Shown piece after piece: positions 33,596 through 46,197 of a DNA stretch of 64,000 nucleotides (positions are counted from its first letter, which is position 1; each line of letters begins with the position of its first letter). This DNA comes from Macrobrachium rosenbergii (taxonomy: Eukaryota; Arthropoda; Malacostraca; Decapoda; Palaemonidae), in contig NC_089783.1 in assembly GCF_040412425.1 (NCBI RefSeq), positions 40,735,125 to 40,799,124 of the forward strand, read 5' to 3'. The notes below the pieces were generated by a model. The model saw only the letters and a list, made by a program, of their open reading frames with translations, searched no databases and had not been told where the DNA came from. A program made the position numbers and the translations under genes.

Positions 33596-33953
33596 GGTGG
33601 CCTGTAATAAAGCCACAGGAAAAAAAGCCACAGGAAAGTCATAATTTGGGCTAGGAAAAAGATCACAGGAAAACAGTCACATTAATTTATGGCGGCCGGT
33701 AATTAAGTCACAGGGTAAAAATTCACAATATTTCTTGGGGGTCATTATCTTTATGATATTTAGTCCTTTTTTTATGTTTATACGGTAATCACCAACGGGC
33801 TTGTACTAAACACGCCGCAAAGGCGGATACATACCGGGTTAAAGCCCATGGGGGTCACTATCTAGGAAAGATTATTGTGACTTTTTCCCCTTGACTTTTG
33901 TTCTGACTTTTTTTCTGTGAATTATTTTTCTGTGACTTTTTTCACATGGATTC
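33596..33953 (+). mobile_element. TIR family T1, copy 5
   Basis: Starts GGTGGCCTGTAATAAAGCCACAGG and ends TGACTTTTTTCACATGGATTC. It has a single internal unit (CACCAACGGGCTTGTACTAA to GGCGGATACATACC) and contains ATGGCGGCCGGTAATTAAGTCACAGG as a subterminal repeat of the end. It lies more than 11 kb from the other copies. Confidence 0.87.
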
Positions 33954-34023
33954 TACGAAGCAATTCAAGATTTACCAAAGTGGTCATTTGTAATTTGTAA
34001 TACTCAAATAATGATTTTCAGCT

Positions 34024-34031
34024 AAAAAAAA

Positions 34032-34065
<34 letters not shown>

Positions 34066-34070
34066 TATAT
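34024..34070 (+). repeat. A(n) followed by (TA)n
   Basis: About 26 A then about 10 TA units. It could be an old poly(A) tail with expansion, but no element is recognised upstream. Confidence 0.9.
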
Positions 34071-34892
34071 CTTAATTCTGTTAGATCGGCCATTCGTTTT
34101 CTTTCTCGAATGAGCCAAGTCCCATTTTCTTTCTTTCCACTTCAAAACTGATCGTTTTCGCGTCTAGAATATGCTCCTACTGTGGCGACCTGATTAAAAC
34201 AAAATCTCGATAAAAGCTGACCTTAAATCATATTCGAATAAGGCTTTGATGGTGCAGGTAGGCATGGACCTTACGCTAGTTTGATCAAGATGTGTTCTGC
34301 AAAGTTTCAATCATGTTTCAATCATCATATTTGCTAACAGTATTCGACATTAATCCGCTTCAGAAAACCATCTTAAGTTTTTTTTTTTTTTGCAAAATCA
34401 TTCTCTATGCTTAACCAAAATACACAATGCGATAATATTTTGTATTTCCTCATTATAGTTTCCTTTCACATTTAATTTTTTCTCGTCATATTATTGTTTT
34501 CAAATATTATCAGAAGTACACTGGACAGCCTATTTTGCCATTAGCAATTTGCTCAGCAAAATATTACATGGCAAAGACAAGTTTCATTTATTCCTTGCCC
34601 CAAGTGCTTGTGCAACCCAAAACATCAACTTCGTTTGCAGCGTCTGTTGAGTGTCTCATTCCCTATACTCAACAGGCTGAGCAAGCAAAGCTCTGAACGG
34701 CACGTCCAATCTTTTAAATTTCAGTATCCCCATAAAATTTACCTGTGTAACAGAGTCTGTTTTATCACATAATTATCTAAGTATATGATAGTGACTCGCA
34801 GTGCGGACCAAGAAGACGAGAACGTGTGCACATATGCAGATATACCTCATAGGGTATAAATCCTGACCTGTTTCTCCTTTAGTTTTCCGAAA

Positions 34893-34894
<2 letters not shown>

Positions 34895-34938
<44 letters not shown>
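34895..34938 (+). repeat. (TC)n microsatellite
   Basis: About 22 TC units, giving Arg/Glu artefacts on the minus strand. Confidence 0.98.
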
Positions 34939-34941
<3 letters not shown>

Positions 34942-35144
34942 TAACTATAAATGTAAAATATCTGGCAACACAACTGCAAATTAGCGTTTACAAATTTCTT
35001 GAACTTTTTTCTCTTAATGACTATAATTATTGGCCCCATTTAATCTCCAGTACGCAGTGCATGTTCAGTATTCAAAGCGGGATTTAATCACCACATCATT
35101 TTCACATACCTTCTAAGAGAAAAAAACTGTGTTTAATATAAAAA

Positions 35145-35564
<420 letters not shown>

Positions 35565-36029
35565 CAGTTGGGTCAAAGCAGGGGAGATACAAGAAAGATA
35601 GTAAGACTTCTACACAAGGATTGGAAGAAGCAAGCTTCAGGCTATATGAATAATATGTAAGAAATATCGTCCTTCAAGAAAATAAAGCTGGACTGTCCAA
35701 TGGAAAATAGAGAAAAAGCATAGTTTTATAAGGCGAACTGTTTGTGAAATATATGATGTAGAAAACTGGTTGATGGGAGGATGGCAAAGAAGAAATAATT
35801 TATAAGGTAACCGAGTAAAAAAAATAATAAAAAGATCAGTTTTAAGGTTGGGTGTATAAGAGAAACAGACAGGAAGGATACCATAAGGGTGAGGAAGGAT
35901 CTGTGGTAAATATTTTTTTTTTTTTTTACAAAAAGCACGAAAGTGTAGTTGATGGAGGTCGATATGGAGCTTATATGTTCGGCACTCATCCTTCAGGTTT
36001 TCATACTTCAAGTATAAGGTTTCCTGTCT

Positions 36030-36345
36030 ATAAAACCCCCGTAGGGGAGTAGTGCCATCAGTGCACCTCACGCAGTGCACTGTAGGTATTGCTTAAGGTT
36101 CTTTTCAACATCGCCTCGGCACCTAGTTGCAAACCCTTTCATTCCTTTTACTGTACTTTCGTTCTTATTAGCTTTCCTCCATTTCACTTTCCACCTTCTC
36201 CTAACAATTTGTTCTCAGTGCGACTGCAAGGTTTTCCTCCTTTTACACCATGAAAACCTTAACTCTCAATTTCCCTTGTAGCGCTGAATGACCTCATAGG
36301 TCCCAGCGCTTGGCCTATAGCCTAAGTTTTACATTCCAGTTCCAT
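36030..36345 (-). mobile_element. Decapod-type dispersed repeat (about 320 bp)
   Basis: The plus strand carries CCCCCGTAGGGG, a GTGCAC-CTCACGCA-GTGCAC hairpin, TTGCTTAAGGTTCTTTTCAAC, a pyrimidine-rich middle, and the end block GCTGAATGACCTCATAGGTC followed by CCAGCGCTTGGCC. I recognise the last block from memory as a very common decapod interspersed repeat. Orientation is my guess. Frames overlapping it on both strands are not genes. Confidence 0.7.
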
Positions 36346-37072
36346 TTCCTGTCTATGGTAAAAATGAAACATGCAATTTTTCTTTTACTAGAAAGTCTTG
36401 CTCCTCAGTATGCTAATTTTTGTTATTCTCTGCTCCTACATAATAATCTTCTACATACAAATAAACCTATCATCACACTTTCTTGTTTAAAGTGTTGGAA
36501 AAACCTTGAATGTAGCCTTGACAGAATCATTCGAAGTTCAGTTTGCACAAGAAATCTGCTTCTCTGTCTCTTTCTCTCATGAATTATTGGCGTGTGTAGG
36601 TTCAAGTGAATATAATTCCTGACGAATATTTTGGAGATAATTATGTAACGAGGTGTCACTGATCCTTAATTTTTTTATTATTTTATTTTTTTTAGTTCAG
36701 GGCTTATCGTCAAAGTAGGAAATGTTTTAAGTATTGCCGGTTGCTTAAATATCTTTAATTTATTTCGTATAATTTTTCCTTCAACATATTGCGAGGTATA
36801 TTTAAGTTTTTACAAACGTTGTTTTACAAGCTAGTGGCTAATGGCTTATGACTCAAGTAAGAAATGTTTTAAGCACTGACTGTCACAAAATATCTTTAAA
36901 TCATTTTATATATTTTTTTTCTGCGCATATTACAAGGTGTATTTGAGTTTTTACAGGTGTTATAACGAGATTTAAGTATGAATCAATTTTGTTAAATGGT
37001 TACTATTTTTGTGAACTATAGCCTTCCAGAATCAAAGTTTGTATTTGATGTATACTTTTCCCTAAACACAAG

Positions 37073-37588
37073 CGATGCTGCATGTTTTGGTATTCAGAGT
37101 GCCCTTCCCACCGGAAATACGACAAAGAATTCCTCTCTTTTGATGCATCCTGTTTCCGCTATGAGTGGTTTAGTGACGTCACTTGCGAGGAATCCGAGGA
37201 TGAGTTTGGAGCAAGAAAGGGTTTGGATTCCCTTTGATCCAGGAATCCCTCTCAGTTCTATTTCACCGTGTCTCGCAAGTTCACAGAACGTATTGGAATG
37301 TTTATCTTTTCAGTTACCAAAAAGGTTCTGGGTCTCATTTGTTCATCAAGGAATATTCACGTCACGCCGTCTGTGGAACACTGCTGCAGTTATAGAGATT
37401 CTCTCGACATATATTGTAGCGGAGTCAGACCTGAGAATTATGATTTTTGCTTAATAAAAGAAACATTTACTGGAGGGCCTTTGCCAGATGCAAAGGCAGA
37501 GACAAAGCTTCCTTGCATAAGCCCCCTGTGTGGTTTTAAGACTAAATCTTTGGCTGATGTGCGACGAAACCTTCAAGTTTCTACTTAA
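37073..37588 (+). pseudogene. Protein-like frame interrupted by one TGA (unknown product)
   Basis: After an acceptor-like ATACTTTTCCCTAAACACAAG (to 37072) one frame reads 55 codons (CCMFWYSECPSHRKYDKEF ... FRYEWFSDVTCEESEDEFGA ... GLDSL). It meets TGA at 37238-37240, then continues 115 codons to TAA, including FTERIGMFIFSVTKK, SVEHCCSYRDSLDIYCSG, VRPENYDFCLIKETFTGG and SLADVRRNLQVST. Composition stays protein-like on both sides of the TGA. A splice around it would need a ~20 nt intron, which is unlikely. Most likely it is a decayed or processed copy, or an exon with a premature stop. Family not recognised. Confidence 0.45.
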
Positions 37589-38186
37589 GGGAAAACTCTG
37601 AAATGTTCATATTTACTCCTAAAATGATATCGAATGGATTTAAAAGTTGTAGAATAACGTGATAATTTTGGTTCCCCGTATATGTATTTTTTTACCTTGC
37701 CTGCAGACTGTTAGACCTATAAGGATTCAGGTATGTAATTCTTTATAGGTACTTTGGCTTCAAAAAGATATCTGCATTAAAAGTTTATTGTTTAGTGTAA
37801 TGGAAAAATTCCTGTGAAAAAATATATACGACAACAATACGATTATTAACTCGAAATAGATAGCAATTAGTCAAAAACGCCCCCAAGAAAAAAATTAATT
37901 CGATGACAAAAATCTGTAAAATAAAGGGTGAGAGATTTGTGTTGCAGAGCACTGTAGACCTTTCGGAGCAATTTGCATGGTAGAATGAAATAATATTAAG
38001 AGATCAGGTGAACATTTGTGTCCTATTGTTAGACTGAGAACCAGTGACTCGTCGTTATGCGCTAATTGAGCGCTTGCGTTCATTGTAGTGCAGAGTCTTT
38101 AATGCTTGATAGAGTACTATTTAAAATTTCATTCTGGTCTAGAATAAAATAAATTGTTTTTTCCCTCTCAGTACATTTGATAATGC

Positions 38187-38575
38187 TTTTAGTTTTCTGA
38201 ACAGAAAACTATTGTGCCTGCTTTGTCTGTCCGTCCGCACTTTTTTCTGTCCGCCCTCAGATCTTAAAAACTACTGACACTAGAGGGCTGCAAATTGGTA
38301 AGTTGATCATTCACCCTTCAATCATCAAACATACCAAATTGCAGCTCTCTAGTCTCAGTAGCTTTTATTTTATTTAAGGTTAAAATTAGCCATAATCGTG
38401 CTTCTGGCAACGCAATAACTCAGGTCACCACGGCCGGCTGAGAGGAGCATGGGCCGCGGCTCATACAGCATTACACCGAGACTACCTTAAGATAATTATA
38501 TTTTTTGTGGCCTTGATTATACGCTGTACAGAAAACTCGATTGAGCCGAAGAAACTTCGGCGCATTTTTTACTTT
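38187..38575 (+). mobile_element. Hairpin-rich element family H, copy 1
   Basis: About 385 bp beginning TTTTAGTTTTCTGAACAGAAAACT and ending CGGCGCATTTTTTACTT. Internal inverted repeats: the 5' AGTTTTCTG/CAGAAAACT hairpin; a ~35 bp pair around AGAGGGCTGCAAATTGGTA and its complement CATACCAAATTGCAGCTCTC; and a 3' palindrome GCCGAAG-AAA-CTTCGGC. Three further copies lie at 40.8, 47.0 and 50.3 kb. I recall this sequence as widespread in decapods. No coding capacity. Confidence 0.88.
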
Positions 38576-39067
38576 TTTTTTTTAAATCGAAGCTTTTATT
38601 GTGACCATATCATGGATTGGAGAATATAGGTTCACTATAAATTTCAGCGTTTGTCCAAAGTTCAAACTCACAAAGGTATTATTCCTTAAGTCAGTGAAAT
38701 CGAGTTATGTTACCAAAAGGCTAACAGATAGTACTTCATCCTAAAATAAAATTAAGGGAACACTGCAAATTTAGTGGCGCTCTAATTATAAACGAAATGC
38801 GCCTCTTCATGGCAGTAAAGCTTTCTTCCAATTTTGCTTAGACATACTAGATGGTTCTTCCGTCTTAAACAATAAATCCTAACGGATTTCAGTAAGAGAA
38901 CGTGCAGTTTTGCTGGAGGCAAAAAGCTAATCACATCATTTTATTATACAATGATCTACGGAAGAATCCTAAAACTTTCATCACACAAATAACCTTCATC
39001 TGTTGTTTCTCCGGCTTTGAATATCTATCAGATCATGGAGTGAATATTAGTTTATAAGTATGCTAAA

Positions 39068-39070
<3 letters not shown>

Positions 39071-39154
<84 letters not shown>
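39071..39154 (+). repeat. (GA)n microsatellite
   Basis: About 42 uninterrupted GA units. Confidence 0.98.
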
Positions 39155-39161
<7 letters not shown>

Positions 39162-39450
39162 TCATTTACAATAATAGGTTTCTCACAACAATATACAATT
39201 TCAGTAATGAGTCAAGTCCGTTTATAAAAGTATTCTTCAAAATTTCACTGTTATATATTTCCATTTTATTAAAGTTACCACTTCCGTTTGCACAAATGGT
39301 CCAGATCAACTTGCAATTTAACCTAAATCTCTCAGCCAGAGTGGAAATGGATGGTTATCTGTCATTGCAATATACACGTTTATACTGAATGGAATCAATC
39401 ATATTTAAAAAAAAGGTAAGATATACACAGTAAGTAGAGGAATGGATGCA

Positions 39451-39454
<4 letters not shown>

Positions 39455-39512
<58 letters not shown>

Positions 39513-39549
39513 TATATACATATAATATATATTAATCTATATATATTTA

Positions 39550-39589
<40 letters not shown>

Positions 39590-39630
39590 CACATATACAT
39601 GCATAAATTATGTATGTATATGTATATACA
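39455..39630. repeat. (AT)n array with TGCATATA and ATACATAC variants
   Basis: A clean (AT)n tract at 39455-39508, degenerate AT sequence, then a second tract to about 39586 and ATACAT variants. Confidence 0.96.
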
Positions 39631-40847
39631 TAATAAAAACCAGTTTGCTACCTTAACCACTTAAGTGGAAACTTGAACAACGAAACTCTCATAGCTAAGT
39701 AGTTGCGATCGAAGGTAATCTCTTAATTACATTTTTAAGTTCTTTCCACTTCTCTCGCCATATTACGCTTATGGTTTTTTTTCTTAAATCTCCCCTCTGT
39801 ATATCTAATAACATCTGTAACTTCCGTGTAACTTTCCCATTGTTCTGAAATCCTTTATTTCCTGCTGTCTTCCATTGTCGTTTTCATAACAAGTCAATGA
39901 CTTATCAGTGGATTCAATCTTAATTCGCTTCTTTTTTCTTGATGGAACATTATATTTTTAATGAGGTAATGGGTTTTTAAAATGAAACAAGCTAAGTGAA
40001 GGGTAGCGGTGCTAACATGGCAGTTTCGCTTAATCTGAAATGTTCTCAATTCTAGAAAGATTATGATTATTTCGCTTTGGTGATCCTTAACTATTTTAGT
40101 TTTTCCTCAGAACTTACTGGAAAAGCAGTTTGTTAAATTGACTTCACATTAAAAAAGTGCATTACCACCCACATTACTACCCCACCTACATTTCTAACGA
40201 CAAAAAATAAATTTATAACAACTTAAAACATATAAACATAGAAAACGAAGGATATGAAATGAGAATTAAAAATCTAATTTCTAAATATCAAATATCAAAA
40301 TAGTCTGGTCTGATAAACTATATAGAACTTTCCTTGATTCTTCGTTATTAAAGTCATGAATCAAATGTGAAGTAATTGCCAAATTATACGTCTTCTGTGC
40401 ATGACTGTTTGTTTCGTTAAACAGAAGTCTCATACAAATGTAGCATATTCAAAGTGAGTGTCTTCTACCCTAATCTAAAGAAAAATGTGATGACAAAGGC
40501 CAAAGGCGTTACACTGTCTCATATAATTTTTTTTTTATCTTTAATTATAAAAATTAAAATATATATAAACAATGAGGCGAATACACAGCGGAAACGCTTA
40601 TTGAAATGAGTAATTTTGGCAGCTATTAATCCTATATCGCGTATCGATTCCTATCCTTGAAGATAATTTTTATTGGGATCATAACTCTTAAAAATGTCTG
40701 GCAAAGGGTTAAGTTAATTTTAAATAACTTTTTCTAAAACAACTGTGTATTACATCATGCTACTGGCTTTGGATAATAATTTAGACAAACTTCATAAATA
40801 TATCTACATAAATGTATTGGAGAAAGACGACCTCTCACTCCATTTAT
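39631..40847. other. No gene seen
   Basis: AT-rich unique sequence without supported exons. Confidence 0.5.
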
Positions 40848-41025
40848 CTTGGCAACGATAATAAGATAGGCAACCACCGGCCCGTGGTTAAAGTTTCATG
40901 GGCCATGGCTCATACAGCATTATACCGACACCGCCGAAAGACAGATATGTTTTCGGTGGTCTTGACTATACGATGTACAGGAAACTCGATTGCGCCGAAG
41001 AAACTTAGGCGCATTTTTTACTTGT
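40848..41025 (+). mobile_element. Hairpin-rich element family H, copy 2 (left-truncated)
   Basis: Only the right ~178 bp of the family is present, from GGCAACGATAATAAGATAGGC to AGGCGCATTTTTTACTTG. The 3' palindrome is broken by one change (CTTAGGCGC instead of CTTCGGCGC). Loss of the left part with an intact right end is the pattern expected of truncated retroposons, though a deletion would look the same. Confidence 0.87.
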
Positions 41026-41935
41026 TATACTAGTGAGTAATTTACTTACTGACCGACGGAAAGACGATACCGCCGTTAACTTTACCTATTTGTTCTTTAT
41101 GTCGAAAAGGGAGTGAGCCACGAACATGCAAGCAAAAAAGGAAGAAGGGAAATTGAACTCACATACCGAGATAGAGGAATTTTTCTACAAGATCCATCAC
41201 GGATATAACAGTAACTGTATTAAATGCAAGTCAACTGAAAGTCTAACATTATTTTTTTCTATGTGAAACCCACAAATGAAAATAGAAAGAATTTTTTGTT
41301 GCAGTTCTTTGGATAACAGACATTCCAATTACAAAACTCAATTCCTTCCTCTTATTTTTACTTTTTACCGGCCGCGCTATCAGGCCCAACCTATTCATAG
41401 ACTGAAAGTAAATAGAAAATATAAAGGTGGAGAAATCTCTCTCGTTCTTTCAAGTTATTTTAAGAATCAATTTTAATAACACCAATCAGAACGCACATAG
41501 TGTCTGAGAATGCAAGTATTATTCTATTCTCTCAACAGGATAATAAACTTTCTTGTACTTCCTAACAGCCGGTTCGAGTATCTTTTGAAACAAAAATTAT
41601 TATTGTTTCAGTGCTGATTTGGCTCCAATAAAATTCGAAAACTGTACGCTTGCCTTTCCTTACAGTTCAAAGGTTTTACTTATTTCTTCTTCCCTTTACA
41701 ATACCCTCTTTCAACAGTATAATAATTCTTCGGTTTTGAATACGCTTCTGTTTCAGTATTTTACGTGTATCGCCTCCTGGGAATCAAACTCGCGTAGTTC
41801 AACTCTTCCGTATACCTCTGAAATAAACAAGAAATAACAGACTTTCATGCTGAAGTCAACTATCGAAAAATTAGAAACCGATAACAGATTTACATTGCAG
41901 ATAGATTTAGAGAATGCTGCAGAAAATATTTCAGT

Positions 41936-41937
<2 letters not shown>

Positions 41938-42001
<64 letters not shown>
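41938..42001 (+). repeat. (GA)n microsatellite
   Basis: About 31 GA units. The surrounding frames contain no recognisable protein. Confidence 0.98.
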
Positions 42002-42003
<2 letters not shown>

Positions 42004-42568
42004 TGATTAAATCAACGGATTTCCCCCCACTTCGGTTCTTATTGTGGCAACAGGGGAACAAAAATTGAATTCTATTCACGACCTAAAAACCAATTACAAT
42101 GCTTTGTATCCCGTGTCGTGTTTATACCTCTCATTCACGCCACTCCTAAATGCGAGAAAAAAATGTTTTTTTCTGGGTTCTATATATAAGCCTCTCAGCT
42201 TTCAGATATTATTTTATTAATTTAGCTTCTATTATTGGAAATCATCATTTCCTATACAGTGTATACTAGAATACACCCTCCGAATATCTAAAAGGAACCT
42301 GTAACGTATGCAATATTGGTAGCCTGTACATGGATACCTCTGATGCCTCGACCTTCGCCAGAGATAGATGTCAGTACAGTACCAAACAGCGGTTAATTAT
42401 AATCAGTAAAGGAACATATTAATATAACGGCAGTATTCGAGTATAAACGAATATGAAAGATAATTTCTTTGAAAAACAGAGGTATATAGAGAAAGGTATA
42501 TAAAGCAAAGGACTTAGGCATGCAAGAAAAAATAAAATGCAGAGAAATGTGAGTACTACATACAAATC

Positions 42569-42689
<121 letters not shown>

Positions 42690-42719
42690 GAATCTACTGG
42701 TCACTTTTACCAGACATAT

Positions 42720-43024
42720 ATGTAATTTAATAGCCACAATGCCCTCTTAACTTCTCGAATTCTTCGCGCTTTTTTTTTGATATGCTTGTAACTACAAGCC
42801 GAAAATATCCACACGGAAGAAATTGAAGAGCCTGTGAATGGCGGTCGCGAGAATAAGCCAGGTCGGCAACGTGACCTCCTTGTGAATATGGTAATGCGGG
42901 TTCGATTCTCGCGACCGCCATTCACAGGCTCTTCAATTTCTTCCGTCTGGATATTTTCGGCTTCAGTTACAAGCATATCCAAAAAGCGTTCGAGAAGTTA
43001 AGAGGGCATTGTGGTTATTAGAAT

Positions 43025-43026
<2 letters not shown>
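42720..43026. mobile_element. Palindromic head-to-head SINE-like element
   Basis: Two arms of about 125 bp (42720-42851 and 42908-43026) are near-perfect reverse complements: GCGGTCGCGAG/CTCGCGACCGC, ATTCACAGGCTCTTCAATTT, GGATATTTTCGGCTT, GAGAAGTTAAGAGGGCATTG. The ~56 nt between them plus the inner arm edge carries a tRNA-like head: A-box-like TAAGCCAGGTCGG (42855-42867) and B-box GGTTCGATTCTC (42899-42910). Each arm therefore reads as a SINE body running away from a shared head, and each ends at a (TA)n array. The left arm has a T9 run where the right has five A. Confidence 0.8.
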
Positions 43027-43099
<73 letters not shown>

Positions 43100-43124
43100 T
43101 GTGCGTGTCCGTGTGTGTGTGTGA
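43027..43124 (+). repeat. (TA)n then (TG)n array
   Basis: About 34 TA units followed by TTTTGTGTGCGTGTCCGTGTGTG. It directly continues the right arm of the palindromic element. Confidence 0.96.
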
Positions 43125-43432
43125 TGGTTACAGATATAGCGGTGAGCTACCATGGTGAAGGTGGGTTAAAGAATTAGCGGTGTCACCTTTAACGTGTAGA
43201 GTAAGGGAAGGAGCTAGAGCAGAGATAAAAAAAAAAAAAAAGCCTGAATAAAAATGACCCTTCATAACCACCATAGAATCATTTCTGCCCTGTTTTTGGC
43301 GTACCCTCTATTAAGACGCACTCACACATGAAGTAAATACATTTCACGTCTTGTCATTAAAACGTGATTACCTGGGAATATGTTTCAGTTTCTTTTCTGT
43401 TGCTGAACATTGATATCAAACCCGGAACCGTT

Positions 43433-43550
43433 AAATTATTACTAGTTTTCCGCACGACTTTCGTAAGTAGGGATAACTATACAATAATCCAAACTTACAA
43501 AGGTCGTGCGCAAAATAGTGTAATTTAATGGATTATTGTATAATTGTTAT
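43433..43550. repeat. Interleaved inverted repeats
   Basis: Pair 1: 43433-43467 with 43494-43526 (CGCACGACTTTCGTAAG / CTTACAAAGGTCGTGCG). Pair 2: 43471-43491 with 43529-43550 (ACTATACAATAATCCA / TGGATTATTGTATAATT). The left arm of pair 2 sits in the loop of pair 1 and its right arm lies outside, so the two pairings interlock. Confidence 0.88.
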
Positions 43551-44240
43551 TTTAGAATTTCCACCATTATCTTTATAGTCATTTACGCAGTTAACCATTG
43601 CAATAATAAAACTCTAATTGTTGGGGATTTCAAGCAGCTTTCTTCATTATAATAATTTAAGAATTAGGAGTCTATTCATCTACAACATCTAATGGTATTG
43701 TTGTAGAAACGAAGCCATTACTTAAAACGTCCTATATTTTTAGCATCTCCTCATTAGACACAAACAACTTCTTAAACAACCTGCTAAATCGACTTCCCAA
43801 CATTTTTATTCTTGTTAATTTAGTGACAATGAGTTACATTCTTTTATTAAAAATTCCCTTAAAACTCTTTGTAATTTTGGGTTTTCGGTGCAAAGCATCT
43901 TGTTCAATAATAAATAGGGCTATAAATTCATTTTTACGTGACAATCAGTTTTCGGACAACACGAAATCCTACGCTTTAATAAGAATTCCATTTGGTCTAG
44001 AATTCTTTTGCCTCACCTCCTCGGATACGATACAGGCACATCTAAATTATTTGTAACTGTCTTCAAAACAGGAAAAATATCAGTTTGGAATTTCTGGAGT
44101 TTCCAGTGGCACTTTTGTGGACATCTCGAAAAAATAATGTGTGAGATGAAGGTGAAATCAATCTGATATTCTGATAAACCTTATAGTGAGGTCGAGTTTC
44201 ATAAATTTTTCATGGTCATCTGGAATCTGAAAATTCATCA
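43551..44240. other. No gene seen
   Basis: AT-rich unique sequence. A 77-codon frame at 43823-44056 has no splice or motif support. Confidence 0.5.
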
Positions 44241-44278
44241 GATAACGTTACTTGAAAGTAAACATGTATGTGTGTGTG

Positions 44279-44285
44279 TATATAT

Positions 44286-44362
<77 letters not shown>

Positions 44363-44380
44363 TATGTGTGTGTGTGTGTG
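44279..44380 (+). repeat. (TA)n flanked by (TG)n
   Basis: TATGTGTGTGTGTATATATAC leads into about 37 TA units, then TATATGTGTGTGTGTG. Another array begins at 44511, leaving a ~130 bp unit between the two. Confidence 0.97.
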
Positions 44381-44508
44381 TATGAATATGAAATATTTTC
44401 TGTTAAAACAGAATTCCAGCTAATAAAAGGACCCCATAAAATCGCCAAAAGGTAGTTAATGCTATATATTTCGAAGACAACTGTCTCCCTCGACAGGCAA
44501 GTAATGAA

Positions 44509-44510
<2 letters not shown>
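44381..44510. repeat. ~130 bp insert between two (TA)n arrays
   Basis: Contains TCTGTTAAAACAGA (a small hairpin), GTAGTTAATGCTATATATTTCG and GACAACTGTCTCCCTCGACAGG. I have an impression of similar segments next to AT arrays in decapods, but only this copy is present here. Confidence 0.4.
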
Positions 44511-44580
<70 letters not shown>

Positions 44581-44945
44581 TATATACATATATATACATA
44601 CATATATGTGTGTGTGTGCTTTAGTATGAATGTATTCCAACCATTTCAGTTTCAAAACATCCATAACATTTCTCTCATGTTGCTTGGTGGTTAACACCTT
44701 CTACTCGAGTTTAACAGAAATTTCCATGTAACATCCAATAATTGATCAGTGAACTGGAATTAATTGACTTCAAAACAGTCCGTTTTGCCTATAAATTATT
44801 TTCGAATGGCCGTAATTTTATTCAACAATTTTATGCCTCATTTCCCACTTGCTCATTTGCATGGATAACTATGCAATAATGAATTTACTCACTCTGGTAC
44901 CCTTTGATCAAAATTTACTTCTGAATTTAACCTGGAATATATGTA
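44511..44945 (-). mobile_element. Retroposon-like element family C, copy 2, with (AT)n tail
   Basis: Reverse complement of 35145-35564. The body is at 44613-44945 and the tail runs through CACACACACATATATG into (TA)n down to 44511. It has ~20 bp extra between GAAATG and the CA tract compared with copy 1. Frames on either strand across the tail are artefacts. Confidence 0.8.
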
Positions 44946-45361
44946 TATATACATATATATATTTATTTATTATTATTTTTTTAATATTACAGACATTTGC
45001 TTTCTTTTTATATGATCATTTGTATACTTTACACTCCATCTAAAGTCTAAACTATTAGACACATGCTTTAGAGTTGTCCCCATACTGTCAGTTATAATAT
45101 GTCTTCCTTAATTTGTATTTAGAATTCGAGGTAGTAAGTGAAGTGCAAACAATGTAATGATTGAATACATTTCCGTCCTGCTTTGCATAGAGTATATATT
45201 GCGTGCCAGACATTAAATCGACTCAATATATATCATGCTTAAGAGAAAAATCTCATGAAGTTTGTAAACTCTAGGATCGCTGTTGGGATGACAGGTACTT
45301 GATATTTATAGCTACGTGGTAGAGAGAGAGAGACAGTTCACACAGACCCATACACAAATAG

Positions 45362-45366
<5 letters not shown>

Positions 45367-45449
<83 letters not shown>

Positions 45450-45670
45450 CTTTTTATCACATCACCGTGATTCATATACAATCAGAAAGCTACAAACGTC
45501 CTTTAATATCCAATTCGCTCTACCTCGGAAATAATATATTTTCATATATGTTACCGAAGGGGAATTTTTTAGTTGATAATAAGTTCGTCGTCCCGTGGGC
45601 TCGAACCAGCGAAGGACAAGAACTCAGGGCTACAGTGGACGCATTTAACCCACGCGGCCAGCATAAGCCA
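45367..45670 (-). mobile_element. tRNA-derived SINE S1 with (AT)n tail
   Basis: Read on the minus strand: A-box-like TGGCCGCGTGGGTTAA (45660-45645), B box GGTTCGAGCCC (45607-45597), then a body with TTCCCCTTCGGTAACATATA, GAATTGGATATTAAAGGACG, CTTTCTGATTGTATATGAAT and CACGGTGATGTGATAAAAAG. This is followed directly by (TA)n to 45367. Spacing of the boxes (about 40 nt) fits a tRNA head. I recall the ATGAATCACGGTGATGTG end from decapod SINEs. Confidence 0.82.
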
Positions 45671-45836
45671 CAAATATCGTTTAATATCCAATTCGTTATA
45701 CCTAATGAATACCTTACATCCTGGGGAAATTATAATTGCCAAGTGCTCGGTATCCAAAGGAATTCGAACCGCTGCCTGGCTTGGAAAAAACGATAGTCTG
45801 AAATTCTGACCACTGAGCCATCAAGAATCGGTCAGT
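45671..45836 (-). mobile_element. tRNA-derived SINE S2, cut short by S1
   Basis: Minus strand: A-box TGGCTCAGTGGTCAGA (45820-45805), B box GGTTCGAATTCC (45770-45759), then AATTATAATTTCCCCAGGAT and CGAATTGGATATTAAACGAT. At TTTGTGGCTT it meets the head of S1 and lacks the GTGATGTGATAAA end. It was therefore either truncated or interrupted by S1 insertion. Confidence 0.78.
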
Positions 45837-46116
45837 GGTCAAAGTTATTGTCTATAGCTGTTTCTGAATGAGGCAGATGGACAGTAACCTTGGCCACAGA
45901 GCTATTAAGAGTTGCTAAGCGGCCAAAGTCACTGTCTTTCGTTGTTGCTATACCCGGCAGAGGTTCAAATCCCGTTGGTGAAAAGGTCCTTGACAATTAT
46001 AATTCCTCCTTGGATATTAGGTATTCCAAAGGTATAGTGAACTGATATTAATCGATATTAAAGCTTGTGAATATGAAACATTGCACGGTTTATGTGACAA
46101 AAATTTACACACGCAC

Positions 46117-46197
<81 letters not shown>

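Noticed and set aside
37172..37184. GTGACGTCAC palindrome as a CRE regulatory site
   Set aside because: Lies within the protein-like frame; a single 10-bp palindrome is not enough to call a regulatory element.
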